Positions 47,246 to 58,072 of a stretch of DNA of 64,000 nucleotides are shown here, one piece after another (position 1 is the first letter of the stretch; the number at the start of each line of letters is the position of its first letter). The position numbers and the translations under genes were made by a program. The DNA is from Formicarius rufipectus (lineage: Eukaryota; Chordata; Aves; Passeriformes; Formicariidae). The notes below the pieces were generated by a model. The model was not told the DNA's origin. It saw nothing but the letters and a program-made list of their open reading frames with translations, and did not search any database. The stretch lies in NCBI GenBank assembly GCA_013399695.1, contig VXAU01003156.1:1810219-1874218 (forward strand), given 5' to 3'.

Positions 47246-49524
47246 GTAAGCACACAGAAAGAAATCTCAGCTCCTGGAGAGACAGAAATTATAATACCTT
47301 AAAACTGACCACATAAGAAACTCTTACTGGCTTAATTAAAAAAATAATAAAATAAAAACCATCAGTGTTTTCCAAATCCTACCAATGGAATAACTTTTTC
47401 CTTGCCATGAACAGGAGAAACTGCCAGTATTTTAGTGAGAGATGCTGTTTTCACTGCTTTTGTTTCCCCCTGTATTGTAGCAGTACAAGAGCTCCACTTG
47501 CCCTTTTTTCAAAATAAAGCTATTTTAGTATCAGCCTTGTTGCAATCTGATTTGTGCACTACTTTTCCATTCCCTCAGAAAGATTCCTAAGAAAAATGAG
47601 CCTTTTCAGCCTTTGCTTTTTCAGCTGAACTTATGCAATACTTTTATTCCACTGATGTTTCCTGGGGTTAAATAATTAAAGGATGCATAATTAACACAAG
47701 CCTTGCAGTTGCCATGTGCACTGTTCTGTGATGCCAATAATGTTCTTCAGATGCATCAACATTAAAACGGAGTTCAAAAGTTGAAGAATTCAACCATGTG
47801 CCTCCCCCCATACAGAAGTTCTTGAGGTCACCTCAAAGAGTGACATTCTCTAATGCCACTGTGCTGTGGAAGCTTCCAAGGCCTGCTGATGTCTCCACTG
47901 TGCTGACAGGTTACCACATACCCCAGACCTTCACCAGGTGAAAGCCAAGAGCATTCTGTGGCACTGCTCCAGCTTTGGGACTTGGAGGGACATCAGGAGC
48001 TCCACCACACAGGAAGACAATATGCTATTCCCAAACAGGTCCACAATCAGACTTTTGCAATTTCCTTTAAGCTATTACAGAAATAAATTGGAAAAAAAAA
48101 AAAAGAAAAAAGCAGAAAAAATAATTTCTGGTATTGAAGCCCAAACTCAAATTTTTCAGCCAAATTCAATGGCAAGTGAGGAATTTAAATACTATTCAGA
48201 TTTTAAGGAAATTCTCCAAGCCTGTGCCCCACAGTACCAGTTTAAGTCTTCAAAAACTCAATACTGAATATGCAAGTTCCTTTCCCAGACAGTGCAGAAC
48301 TGTATGCTGCTTTTTTATCTTTTCACTTTTTCCAATAATGCATTTATTTCAGGACTATATTTCAGTCCTGTATTTTAGTACAGGACTATAACAGGGATAA
48401 AGACATTTGTACATGTGTATGTCCCTGAAGTAACAGCTACTCAACCACTAATTGTTGAAGACTAATCCTACCACCGTTGCTCAGACAAAAGAGCAGCTTG
48501 TAAATGGCCCTTGTTTTCCTGCTGCTCAATGTACCTACTGATCATGAGGACCACCACACTTCCACTTCACCACTTCAATTAGACTTTTATCAAGTATTTA
48601 GGACCTATTGGAGCAGAGCTCCAATCCCATCTAAGTTCTGTAGGGGGAAGGTGCCAGTGCCAAGCAATAACCAGTATGCCCGCCTGGAATGTCCATCTTT
48701 CTGAAGCCATCAAATCAGACAAATGCCTGTGCACTGGCTCAAAAAGGACTTCAAAGTCACTCCAAGGGAGAAATAACATCTGCTTTAGGGCAGAATCCTT
48801 CCACTGACTTGCAAGAACTTTACAATTCCTGCATAAAATGCAGAGAAATCCCTTTGGAACAGCGATTTTCCAGGCTAGGCAGAGTTTCCTGGAAAAAATA
48901 ATCAACCTGACTAAACTGACCTAATGGCAGAACACTCAGCCAAGAGCTCAGTGGGCCACAGGAGCAGCTGCCTCCCTGCTCCTGACCCACAGCTTCCAAA
49001 GGATGAGCACATCCACAGGGTGGAGACAACACTGCCATGACCAGAGTGGGAGGCAATCCCCACAGCACCCCCCCTCAGCCAAGAGCTCTGAGCTCCAGGA
49101 GACCAAACCACAGTGACCTGTGTGAACCAGCACTTGTAGCACCAAGCCAAGGGCAAGAGTCATGCAAGGGTTGAGGGGGAGAGGACAGCAGTGCAAATGG
49201 GCTGTGCTTTAGTGTGCTACAGGCCCAGCTGGAGACATGTACAGAACTGACTGACTGGGGAAACTTCAAGGGACCAAAATCAGCACAAGGGACTGGACAT
49301 GGAGAGGTTAGAAAACAGGCTCTCCACAGACCGTGGGCTCCAATTATGCTATTCCTCTTGGACTCTCTCCATAGCTGAAGGTACTTCTGGAACTACCTGC
49401 AGCAGCAAAGCAATGGGCTTTTCCCCTTTCCCAACTGTTCTCCTCCTGTGCCACCTACACCATTCATTGGCCACAGTTATAACCTTTTGTCTCTGTACAA
49501 CTTGACCCATCTTGTTATTCCTTA
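47246..49524. other. Unique noncoding sequence; CNE-like patch and a hairpin
   Basis: About 47570-47720 is AT-rich with TAAATAATTAAAGG and GCATAATTAACAC and may be a conserved element. An A-rich tract lies at 48092-48121. A perfect 9-bp stem (AGTCCTGTA/TACAGGACT, loop TTTTAG) lies at 48364-48387. No gene is supported. Confidence 0.4.
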
Positions 49525-50223
49525 TCTTATCAGTGCCAAACTGGTCCTGGCTACCATAACCAGGACAACAATTATCTCACCAAGGTCAAACTCTTCTTGC
49601 ACAGCCAAGGGACCTGCAGGCCCCTCTGCAGCTCCCTACAATTCACTCCTCTTAGCCCTGAGAGAGGCAGCCTCCTTTCCTGGCTNTGTCAACTCCCAGT
49701 CCAGAAATTCACTGGTATAAATATCTCACTAATGCCTATGAAAAAAAACTCAGTCACACGAGTTTCACCATAAATTACAGGCAAGTAGTACTATTTCTTG
49801 AAATGCAGATGCTAGCCTGAAAGTGTTTCTTAATGGCATATTTACANTCTTATCAGTGCCAAACTGGTCCTGGCTACCATAACCAGGACAACAATTATCT
49901 CACCAAGGTCAAACTCTTCTTGCACAGCCAAGGGACCTGCAGGCCCCTCTGCAGCTCCCTACAATTCACTCCTCTTAGCCCTGAGAGAGGCAGCCTCCTT
50001 TCCTGGCTTACAAACACAGCTGTGAAGTTATCTGGCAATACTGGTGATCTCTACTCAGAATTCCTTCCCTTATCCTGCTTCCCCCTCAACTCAAACAGGC
50101 ACTTAAAAATATCAGCAGCCAACCATAAATATTTTTATTATTGTTTATAACTNACAGGCAAGTAGCACTATTTCTTGAAATGCAGACGCTAGCCTGAAAG
50201 TGTTTCTTAATGGCATATTTACA
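49525..50223. other. Assembly fault: duplicated blocks at single-N joins
   Basis: Block A (49525-49685, 161 bp) is repeated without mismatch at 49848-50008. Block B (49777-49846, 70 bp) is repeated at 50154-50223 with two C/T differences. Single Ns sit at 49686, 49847 and 50153, exactly at block edges: A ends at the first N, B ends at the second N where the A repeat starts, and the B repeat starts at the third N. This is the signature of short contigs with overlapping ends placed in a scaffold in the wrong order, not of a biological repeat. Confidence 0.9.
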
Positions 50224-51362
50224 TGCTTGATGCTAAAATAAGAACTCACCCAAATGTCTGCATTTTTAATGAAAGAACATGATTGACCCAGTTTTTAGTC
50301 ACACAATCTGGTTTAAGCCTTCATGTTTCTCAAAGAACATTGTGCTTTCTGAAGCTGTTTAAATTTACATTCAATGTAGTTGGTTATTTTTCTTTCCTTT
50401 CACCCCCCCCCCACCCCAGTCTTCCTTTCCACTGTTTTCCTTTACTAGGAACTGAATGATGTCATAAAGCAAAACAAACCCAAACAAAATTTCAACCTGA
50501 AACTCACTGGAAAGATTTATCAAAGATTTGGAAAAAAAAATAAAAATGTTTATAACTACTTCTAAGAGCTAATTTAAAATGTTTCCTCTGTGTGTATTTA
50601 TACACATGCACACACACACTATACACAGTCAAGAACATATAGTTGAAGGTACCTTGTTCTCATTGCTCCATCTCTACTCCTACCTTCAGCAGTCACACTT
50701 TACACAACCATTTCATTAAGCATCACAGTAGGGTGATGAAGTTTGAGCAGCACAAAAGAAAGGAGCACTCTTCCCTGGGAAACAGTTCTGTTGACATCTT
50801 AGAGTCTGAGTCAGTCAGTAGGTGTTTAAGAAAAGCTGCCTTTTCAATTGCTCTTGGTACAGTATACTGCTCTTACCTGGCTGAAGGAAAGATGAGAATA
50901 GAACAAAGAGTTATTTGCAACTCACAATAACTGGCAAGCTGATCTCTAGTTTGCACTTTTCTTGTCCATGGTCACCAAGATGGTGGTTGGGCTGGATGCT
51001 GCAGTGGTAGATGAGAAGTCTATCATTGACAGCCTTGCCTAGATCTCTCAAAGGAAGCACCATTATAGTAACAGGTCAACTAAAAAAATATTTTAAAAAC
51101 TTCCTTTAAAATATTCTCAAGCCTCCTTATGCAGTTGCTTTCTCATAAAACACAATAATCATTTTAGCAGATGGTTACAGCTGTTTAAGGCTGACTTGAT
51201 TATATAATAAAAAAAAAATTCAATCCTGCTTGAATGTTATCCAAAGAAGTCCTCGTCTCCAATGCAAGATCTCAATGCACCCGGTTTTTATTTTATGGTG
51301 TTATTTTCCTATCAGTCACATTATTACAAACATTCAAACACCAATGAATTTCTGCCCTACAG
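50224..51362. other. Unique noncoding sequence with a poly(C) tract
   Basis: A C-rich run at 50403-50417 (ten Cs, A, four Cs) and a short CA run near 50608-50619. No gene or transposon is supported. Confidence 0.5.
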
Positions 51363-51407
51363 ATCTACGTTGTTGGCAGCGGTGGTGGGAAGTTCTCAGG
51401 CCATCAA
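51363..51407 (+). other. Candidate 45-bp phase-0 microexon
   Basis: The acceptor GAATTTCTGCCCTACAG ends at 51362 and a consensus GTGAGT donor begins at 51408. The 45 bp between are open in phase 0 as 15 codons: IYVVGSGGGKFSGHQ. The segment carries two CpGs (CTACGTT, GGCAGCGGT), unlike its AT-rich surroundings. Microexons of 3n length are typical of neuronal genes, but I cannot name a host. Short length makes chance a serious alternative. Confidence 0.3.
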
Positions 51408-52839
51408 GTGAGTTCAGCATTAATCACACAGTTCATGCCACAAAACTGTGTGACGTGGACTTCAAACACTTTGAGAGGCAGCACCCATTCTGTAATTAAT
51501 CACAGACTTGGTGCCCTCTTGCTTCAAGGCTGAGAACTTGAGCAAGAAAAATTGTTTCAGTATATTGTATATCCTACAGCTCTTCCAACCTCCTGCACTA
51601 TCAATTACTTCAGTCATTGATCATTTGATGCCTGAAGCAGACAGGGTAAATTACATGCACATCAGAATAATTGCTTTATGGTTTTGGGTTTAAAGCCCTA
51701 CATACAGCACATGGGGTAGAAGGTCCTGAAATGCTATGCTTGCCTCTACAAAAAGCTAGAGAAGCTCGAGTAGATTGCTTTGTAAGGCAGAAACATCTCT
51801 GGTCATCATGAGGTAACCAGGTTGGAAGGGTCCAGAAAGGACTACTAAGCATCCCTAAATGAGGATACCATTAGAAAGTATGGAAATTCAGCACGGTACC
51901 AAAACCCTTAAGTGTTTACTTTACATATAAGGTAAAGGATCCAGTCACAATTCCCACATTTCCTCTTCCACAAAGGCATTTCAGGTTGGCACTCTGGGAT
52001 GAAAGTTGACTTGCTGTTTCTCTAAGTTTAAGACAGGTGGCACTTGCAGATCCCCTGATCTGGCACCTCCACTGCACAAAGCCAACATCTGACAGCCCAT
52101 CTGCTCCACAGCCACACTGCTCTGAGAGCCACCCAGCCTCGGGTGAAACACTCCTGGTGCTCCGGGCACTTAAGGCAGTTTGCAAACCAGGAAGAAAGCT
52201 TATCCACAGCAGAACGCCTTAGCAAAATCTGCCTTGGATTTCGTTCTATGGGAAGAGATTACCCCTTGCGTTAATATCTTAATCTTTTCAGGTATAACAT
52301 TGTGTCCCTGCATTTGCACTAATTTTTTTCTGCTTAGTTATGCCAGAAACCCTGGAAACCAGCCCTTTAGTGGAACAGATAATTCACTTGCATGATACAG
52401 TATCCGTGTCCACAAGGCTGCTCTTCCACATCCCAACTGTGCTCAGCAAGCCGGGGAGAAAGACAGAGGATGAATAACGAGTGGTTGTTTGAGCCTCTGA
52501 AGATGGTGAGAGATGCTGAGAGATAAATCTGCGCTCAAATACCACTTACTTAGCGCCGTGTGCCACCCAGTTTCCTTAGCCCATTCACAGAGAGAGTGCA
52601 GGGAAGGGCAGGGGTCTTTCAGTCTGACAAAGATACTTAATGTCTGGAGAGGTCATTTGAGACCTTGACCTTCAAAGGAACAAGTGGAATCCTTTCCTGG
52701 CATTCGGAGAATGGCCCAACACTGTCTTCCTACGTGAGAAGTAGCTGTAAGCCAGTGAGAAGCTCAGGGTCCTGAACACAGCTTGTTTTTGGAATAATAA
52801 ATAGACCCCAGATTTAAGGATCCAGTCAACAGGTCTCCT
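51408..52839. other. Unique noncoding sequence
   Basis: No supported gene. Overlapping frames at 51916-52225 on both strands are unrecognised. Confidence 0.45.
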
Positions 52840-52990
52840 TTAATCTTTCAGCTTATTTAGAATACGCTTAAAGTGACTTTCAACACGCCATTTAATATGG
52901 TTAACGGGGATTAGTTTTGATATGTAGCAACCTCCATCATTAACAGGTTTTAAACATCAGACATGCTACCTCTGAGGTCTGGAAAGCAGC
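52840..52990. other. Possible conserved noncoding element
   Basis: Repeat-free and AT-rich with several CpGs (GAATACGC, CAACACGCC, TTAACGGGG) and TTTAATATGGTTAAC and GGGGATTAG cores. Retained CpGs in such a context can indicate constraint. Composition only. Confidence 0.22.
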
Positions 52991-55900
52991 TGTTATCTGG
53001 GTATCCGGGCTGAAATCTACCCTTGTTTCCAGAAACTCTTCTCTACAGTTCACCTTGTCCCTTACTCCTCTAAGCCCACTTTCCTACTGCAAATCCCAAT
53101 TTGCTGTTTCTTCCTATCTGCCAATTTTCTCTGCGATGGATGCATTTCTTTCCTCCCTGTAACAGTCCTTATCTCTTATTCCCTCCCACGGGACACGTTA
53201 AGTTCTTCCTAATCTTCCATCATTCCTCTCACTCACTTATTCCTTTCTGAAATCCTCCTTGCAATGAAAGCAGTGCTATGGAGATCCATCACACGGCTCC
53301 CTTGGAGCACGTCGCTTCCCATTTTGTTCTACTGATATGTTTTCTACCAATTGATTTTCCACAAATTGTGAAGGAAAATGGGACACTTGCCAGGAATACA
53401 ATGATTTCTCTGGATAGCAAAATAATACAAATAATCAAATAACCCCCTAGAAAAAGGATTATTAGCCACAAGCATATATAGATGTGTTTAGGCATCGGAA
53501 AATTAAGTGGATATTTAAGGTCCCACAATGTGACATTTTTCTTGAAACATGTCCTTCCTTGAAAAGAACCATCTGCTCTCCCTGACCAACACTTCTGAAG
53601 GTGCATCTGGGCTCCACCTCATAAATATTTGTGCAGACTGTACTGAAAGCTCAACACAGACTTCTACGACCGGGCTGGGATCCTGTAGCTGGTTCTGACC
53701 AGCTAATTAGAGTACATCTTTTGAAGAAATATGACCTAGGAGTAGAATGCAGCTTGGTACTGAGACAAAATACAAGGCAGCTGCTGCTGTCCAGAAATGC
53801 ATCAAATCTGTCTGTTGAAGCTGTTCTAGTTCAGGTTTTCTGTTTAAAATCCTCTTAGTGCCTTGAGTGTTTATTTGGCATCACCAACACAAGGATACGT
53901 GTCTTGACCACAATCTCTAGTACAATTAAGCATAAAACCAGGACTGAACCCTCAACATGGGGCATTACAAACCTGCTTCCTACTTATTGAACTGAGCTTG
54001 TCTGGGTGGTCCTCCCACTGCCAGCTCGCCAAGGGTAACACAGACAGAGCAGGTTTGAAACTGTATGCTACTAATGCTTACCTGTGGAATCCTACAGTCC
54101 TGAAGCTGAAACCTGACCAGGAACACTGGCAAAGTTGAGAAGACCAGGCCTATGTAATATTGCTTTATTAAAGCTGTGAGGGTTACTCAGACACAGAAAG
54201 ATAGACTCAAATAGATGGCACACTAGAAAAAAGAAACAATTATGCTGTATCTAAGGCCTGACCCAAATGGTTATGGAATCTTCCTTTGATGTGACACAGG
54301 TTGTATGAATTTACACCTGCAGAGATGAGTGTGTAGTCCATTTTATAGCATAAACAGCCCTCATTAGGATGACAGCACTTTGGTAACATGCCATAGAACC
54401 TCTAAGACTGACCTCCCCGACCATTCAGCACAGGAGTTTTTACTTAGAGACTTCTGTCAGCATCCTGTCAACTACAGCTCATGAGCTCCCCATGCCCCGA
54501 ACCTTGCCCTGTTTCCAGGGAGGTGTTTATACCCTGTTTACCAAGGCCAGGAAGATGTGGCTGAAGGAGCCCTGAGGCAGGTGAGCAGCAAAGCCACCCA
54601 TCCTGCCTACATTCCAGGGAAAAACCCCGCTGCTAAAGAGGTGACATGGGAAAAGCAGCAGGGACAGAAAGAAAGGCCAAACCAGCTTTCCCCACGCCAA
54701 CCAGCTCAGCAGAACAGCAGATTTTGTTTTTCTCTGCTTCTAAAAGTAATCTTAGCATTTTCCAGCTTTCCTTATTTTTTCCCTTTGCATCTCTTTGCAA
54801 TTAATAAAAGTCAGGTTTTGGCATTAACTGATAAACTTGCGTGAGTTTTGAGTTTGCTCAAGGGAATATTCGAAGTCCTTCCCGCAGTATTTAAGCAGAT
54901 TGTAACAGCATCTCTGGAGAAAAATTCACAAGCTTGTACCACTGAAGCAAACATGATGAATTCTTCAATGAACCCTTCTTGTTAGTTTGTCATTGACTAA
55001 TTAGTGTATTAGCATAAGACAAGACACACATTAGAGCCCGACAGTGGTTTTAGGCTGACTCCATTGCTGCCCTAAGGTACTGCACATGCAAAACCAGACA
55101 CTCAGAGGTATTCCCCATCCCGTGGAGCTTCTTTCAAAGGACACTGCATTTAATTTCCCTTTTCACTGGGACCAATATTTAAGGTGTTTCTGCCAGTGCA
55201 TAGCTGGGATATCACATAGTAATTTCAGAGAAATCCAAAGGCTGCCATCACAGCCATCACAAATATTAGTCACTACTGACAGGGCTCGAAAGCCAGTGAC
55301 AAAAACCTGAGCTGTAATCCTTTACGCCAAAGATGCCCAGCAATTTGTTACAAACCAAGGTAGAAAAACCAGTAAGACTGACACATTTGAGAGTGGTATT
55401 CCTCAGCCTGAGGTTCATTTTTATGCATCACTGTTTGTTTTGACCGTGTGGTTCCTGCACACACCTCATTTCATGCCAGAGTGAAGTACTGTTACTTTAG
55501 TTTTCTGATTTTAGGAAAGTGTCCTTCCATGTCTTGCCATCAGTGAATTTGCCTTTCAGCCAGGGCCTCATTTCAGTTAGACCTCTGACACCTCACCATG
55601 GCCAGCAGCTCCTGAAGGAGGAATTTGAGAAGCTTCAGGACTCATTAGCAAAGTCTCATGCCTGCTCCTGGGGGGGGCCTCACCAGCTTATGTGCTGCCC
55701 TGGGGAATGTCTTCTGCCGTCACAGATACGGGCAATATAAAGATATCAAAGTTAAATTTAGACCCCAGTTGATAGCAGGCTACTTGGTTTAGTCACAGGA
55801 GCACAAGGCTCAGCAGGAGCTGAGTCTCCCAGCAGGCCTGTGGGTTAGGCTTTTATTAGCAGATCTTATGCTCTCCTAAAATACACCTCCTCAGTTCTTC

Positions 55901-56507
55901 CAATACACTGTGTGGGAAGAATACGCCTCACAGAAACTCAACTGTTAAGTGGATTTGTATGCATACCTCCCACACACCTCCAACATGCAGAGAATTTCTC
56001 ACCACACCCTGTCCTGGAGATATATATATATATATAATCTTGCTGCATTACCTCAATCACTCTTCCAGAGTTTTCTCTTTCTCCAAGCCTGTGCTAAATC
56101 AGGGTTATCCACTGCTGTCCCCTCACTCCTTGCCTTGACCAAAAAAGGGTTGGCTCAGTGGTGGTGTCATGGGAAATCCAGTGCCAAAAGGGTGGCTTTG
56201 AAACCCTCAGCAAGGCAGTCTGGGTTAAATAGTGCAAAGTGTGCTGTAAAGCAAGTGGGGTACTCAAGTCATGGGAAAACAACTTCAGTGTCTCCAGGGC
56301 AGACCTGCCAGGATCAACATTCGCTGTGGCCCTGTGAAAACCGCTTCCTTGAGACACACATTTAAAGAGGAGCAGCAAGCAATTATTTTGCTCTTTCTAG
56401 ATAAATGCAATGCATTAATTTAGCAAATTAATCATGTAGAGCGCAAAGGTTTTCTCTGTTGCAACACTGAGCTTACTATTACTGTTCTGGATCCTTGGTT
56501 TTGGTAG
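52991..56507. other. Unique noncoding sequence
   Basis: No supported gene. 53020-53270 is pyrimidine-rich on the plus strand. The frame 55519-55740 contains LLKEEFEKLQDSLAKS after acceptor-like CAGs but has no donor. An (AT)n run lies at 56020-56036. Confidence 0.45.
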
Positions 56508-56648
56508 CATGGATGCTGCCAATACACATCTGGCATATGGGCTGCAGATGAATGTTCACAGATGGCAGAAAATACCTCAGCAAATGGTTTGCCCAGATAT
56601 AGATGTGGACGGAATTACTCAGAGTGCACTGCTGGCAAAGTTTTGCAA
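56508..56648 (+). other. Weak candidate exon
   Basis: A T-rich acceptor (CCTTGGTTTTGGTAG) and a GTATGT donor bracket 141 bp with one open frame that reads MDAANTHLAYGLQ..., then DIDVDGITQSALLAKF. The splice signals are moderate, and the translation matches nothing I know. Weaker than the candidates at 15.6, 51.4 and 60.7 kb. Confidence 0.15.
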
Positions 56649-57628
56649 GTATGTGAAGCTGTACATGAAAATATTCTGCAAATATCTTGCAGGCTAATGG
56701 CTTTACTCCATGCTTAAAGAAACCTTCAATAGCAGTTGGTCACTGTCTGGATTAAATTCATATGAGTTTAGAAATCTAACACCTAGACACATTATGAGAT
56801 TTAAAGACAGACTCCTGAAGGGAAAGTGTCCACAGCTAGCGTGATTTTCTTGACATTGCACATGCACTTACCATAGTTACAGGGACCAGCTGAGTGAAGT
56901 TTCTCTTCAGATGGCCAAAGGTGTCTGTCTTTCACTGCTGTACACACCTTACGTTATAACGGAGCTTTGAGCAGTGTGTCCCAAATGTCTAACCACACTT
57001 TAAGGCAACCGTATTAACACTAATTACAGATTCTCACCTGTGCTAACATGGATGAGGAAAGCTGAAAGCATGTCGCTAAAACTAAATGTAAACATCAGTA
57101 CCTTCATCAGAGAATAACGTTTGGGTTTTACTGTTCACCATATGCTGAATGCCCTTGATTTCTTCTGTTCATTTCTTATAAGGTTAAAATAATTTTATTT
57201 TAAACATAAACCCCACGAAATTAACACTCTACTATAGAAAGTCTCTAATCAAAATATATGGACATTCCAAAAAATCCAAACTCAGAAAAAAACCCACCAA
57301 GCACAATGGGAGAGCTGTGCCTGAGTTTCCAGAGCTTTGTCCTCAACGAGAAACCTTCCTCAAAGGGTGCTTCATTCTTGAGGGGAAATGGCATGGCTCC
57401 CATGTGGTTGCCATGCTGCAGCACTCTGGCAGGAGGGATAACAGCTGCTAGGACTCCAGGCTGCTCCCACACTCTTTTCCCTGTCTCTGAAGGGAGTTGC
57501 ACAGAGTCATCACTGAACTCTTAATGGGTGCAAGATGTTTCTGCAGCACTGTGTGCATGTGCAGGAAGGGAGGGGTGCTGAGGCTCTTACAGCTAAAGAG
57601 GACTTAAAATTCTGTTAGTGTTCCACTA
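56649..57628. other. Unique noncoding sequence
   Basis: No supported gene or repeat; overlapping frames on both strands at 57245-57524 are unrecognised. Confidence 0.45.
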
Positions 57629-58072
57629 ATGCATCTTTTCCTTCCTTCTCTCACTAGTAAGGCATCTGCCTTCCTTCTCATCCTCTCAATGTGGCCATCA
57701 AATGGCTTGAAACTCAAACCAGACTCACAAGGCTTGGAGCGTGAACCACAATTTTTCCCGTGCATTGCTGGTCCCCTGGGAACGATTCCCATCGGACATG
57801 GGGCAAACATGGCTAAAGCACACCTCAGAGCGACTGAGCAGCTCCAGCACACACAAACAGCCAATGTGTGGGGGTTTCTCAGCCAACCACATCTTCACCA
57901 GGCTCCACAACCTATGCTGGAGCTTCTTGACAGCACCTTCTCACTGCTGCCCAGCGCTGAGCAGAGGCTCACACTGAAGACACGGATTGATGCCTGCACA
58001 GAAAGGTCACAGGTTTCCAACGCCAGTGGAAAAGATGAAGAAGGACTGGGGAAGGAGCACAGCGGGTCTTAA
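57629..58072 (+). other. 147-codon ATG-initiated open frame, CpG-retaining
   Basis: The frame starts at an ATG and has a hydrophobic N-terminal stretch (LTSKASAFLLILSMW). It continues GPLGTIPIGHGANMAKAHLR and ends in a charged tail (NASGKDEEGLGKEHSGS). About ten CpGs fall in 360 bp (57735-58070), above the surrounding level. No domain is recognised, and the hydrophobic start is too far in to be a clear signal peptide. Possibilities are a lineage-specific small protein, a CpG-retaining regulatory element, or a chance frame; the last is most likely. Confidence 0.15.

Noticed and set aside
49525..50223. Reading the duplicated blocks as a transposon or tandem segmental duplication
   Set aside because: Block edges coincide exactly with single Ns, which points to contig joins rather than biology.
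55519..55740. Frame with LLKEEFEKLQDSLAKS helix-like stretch
   Set aside because: No donor site, no recognisable family and a C homopolymer-rich end; likely chance.
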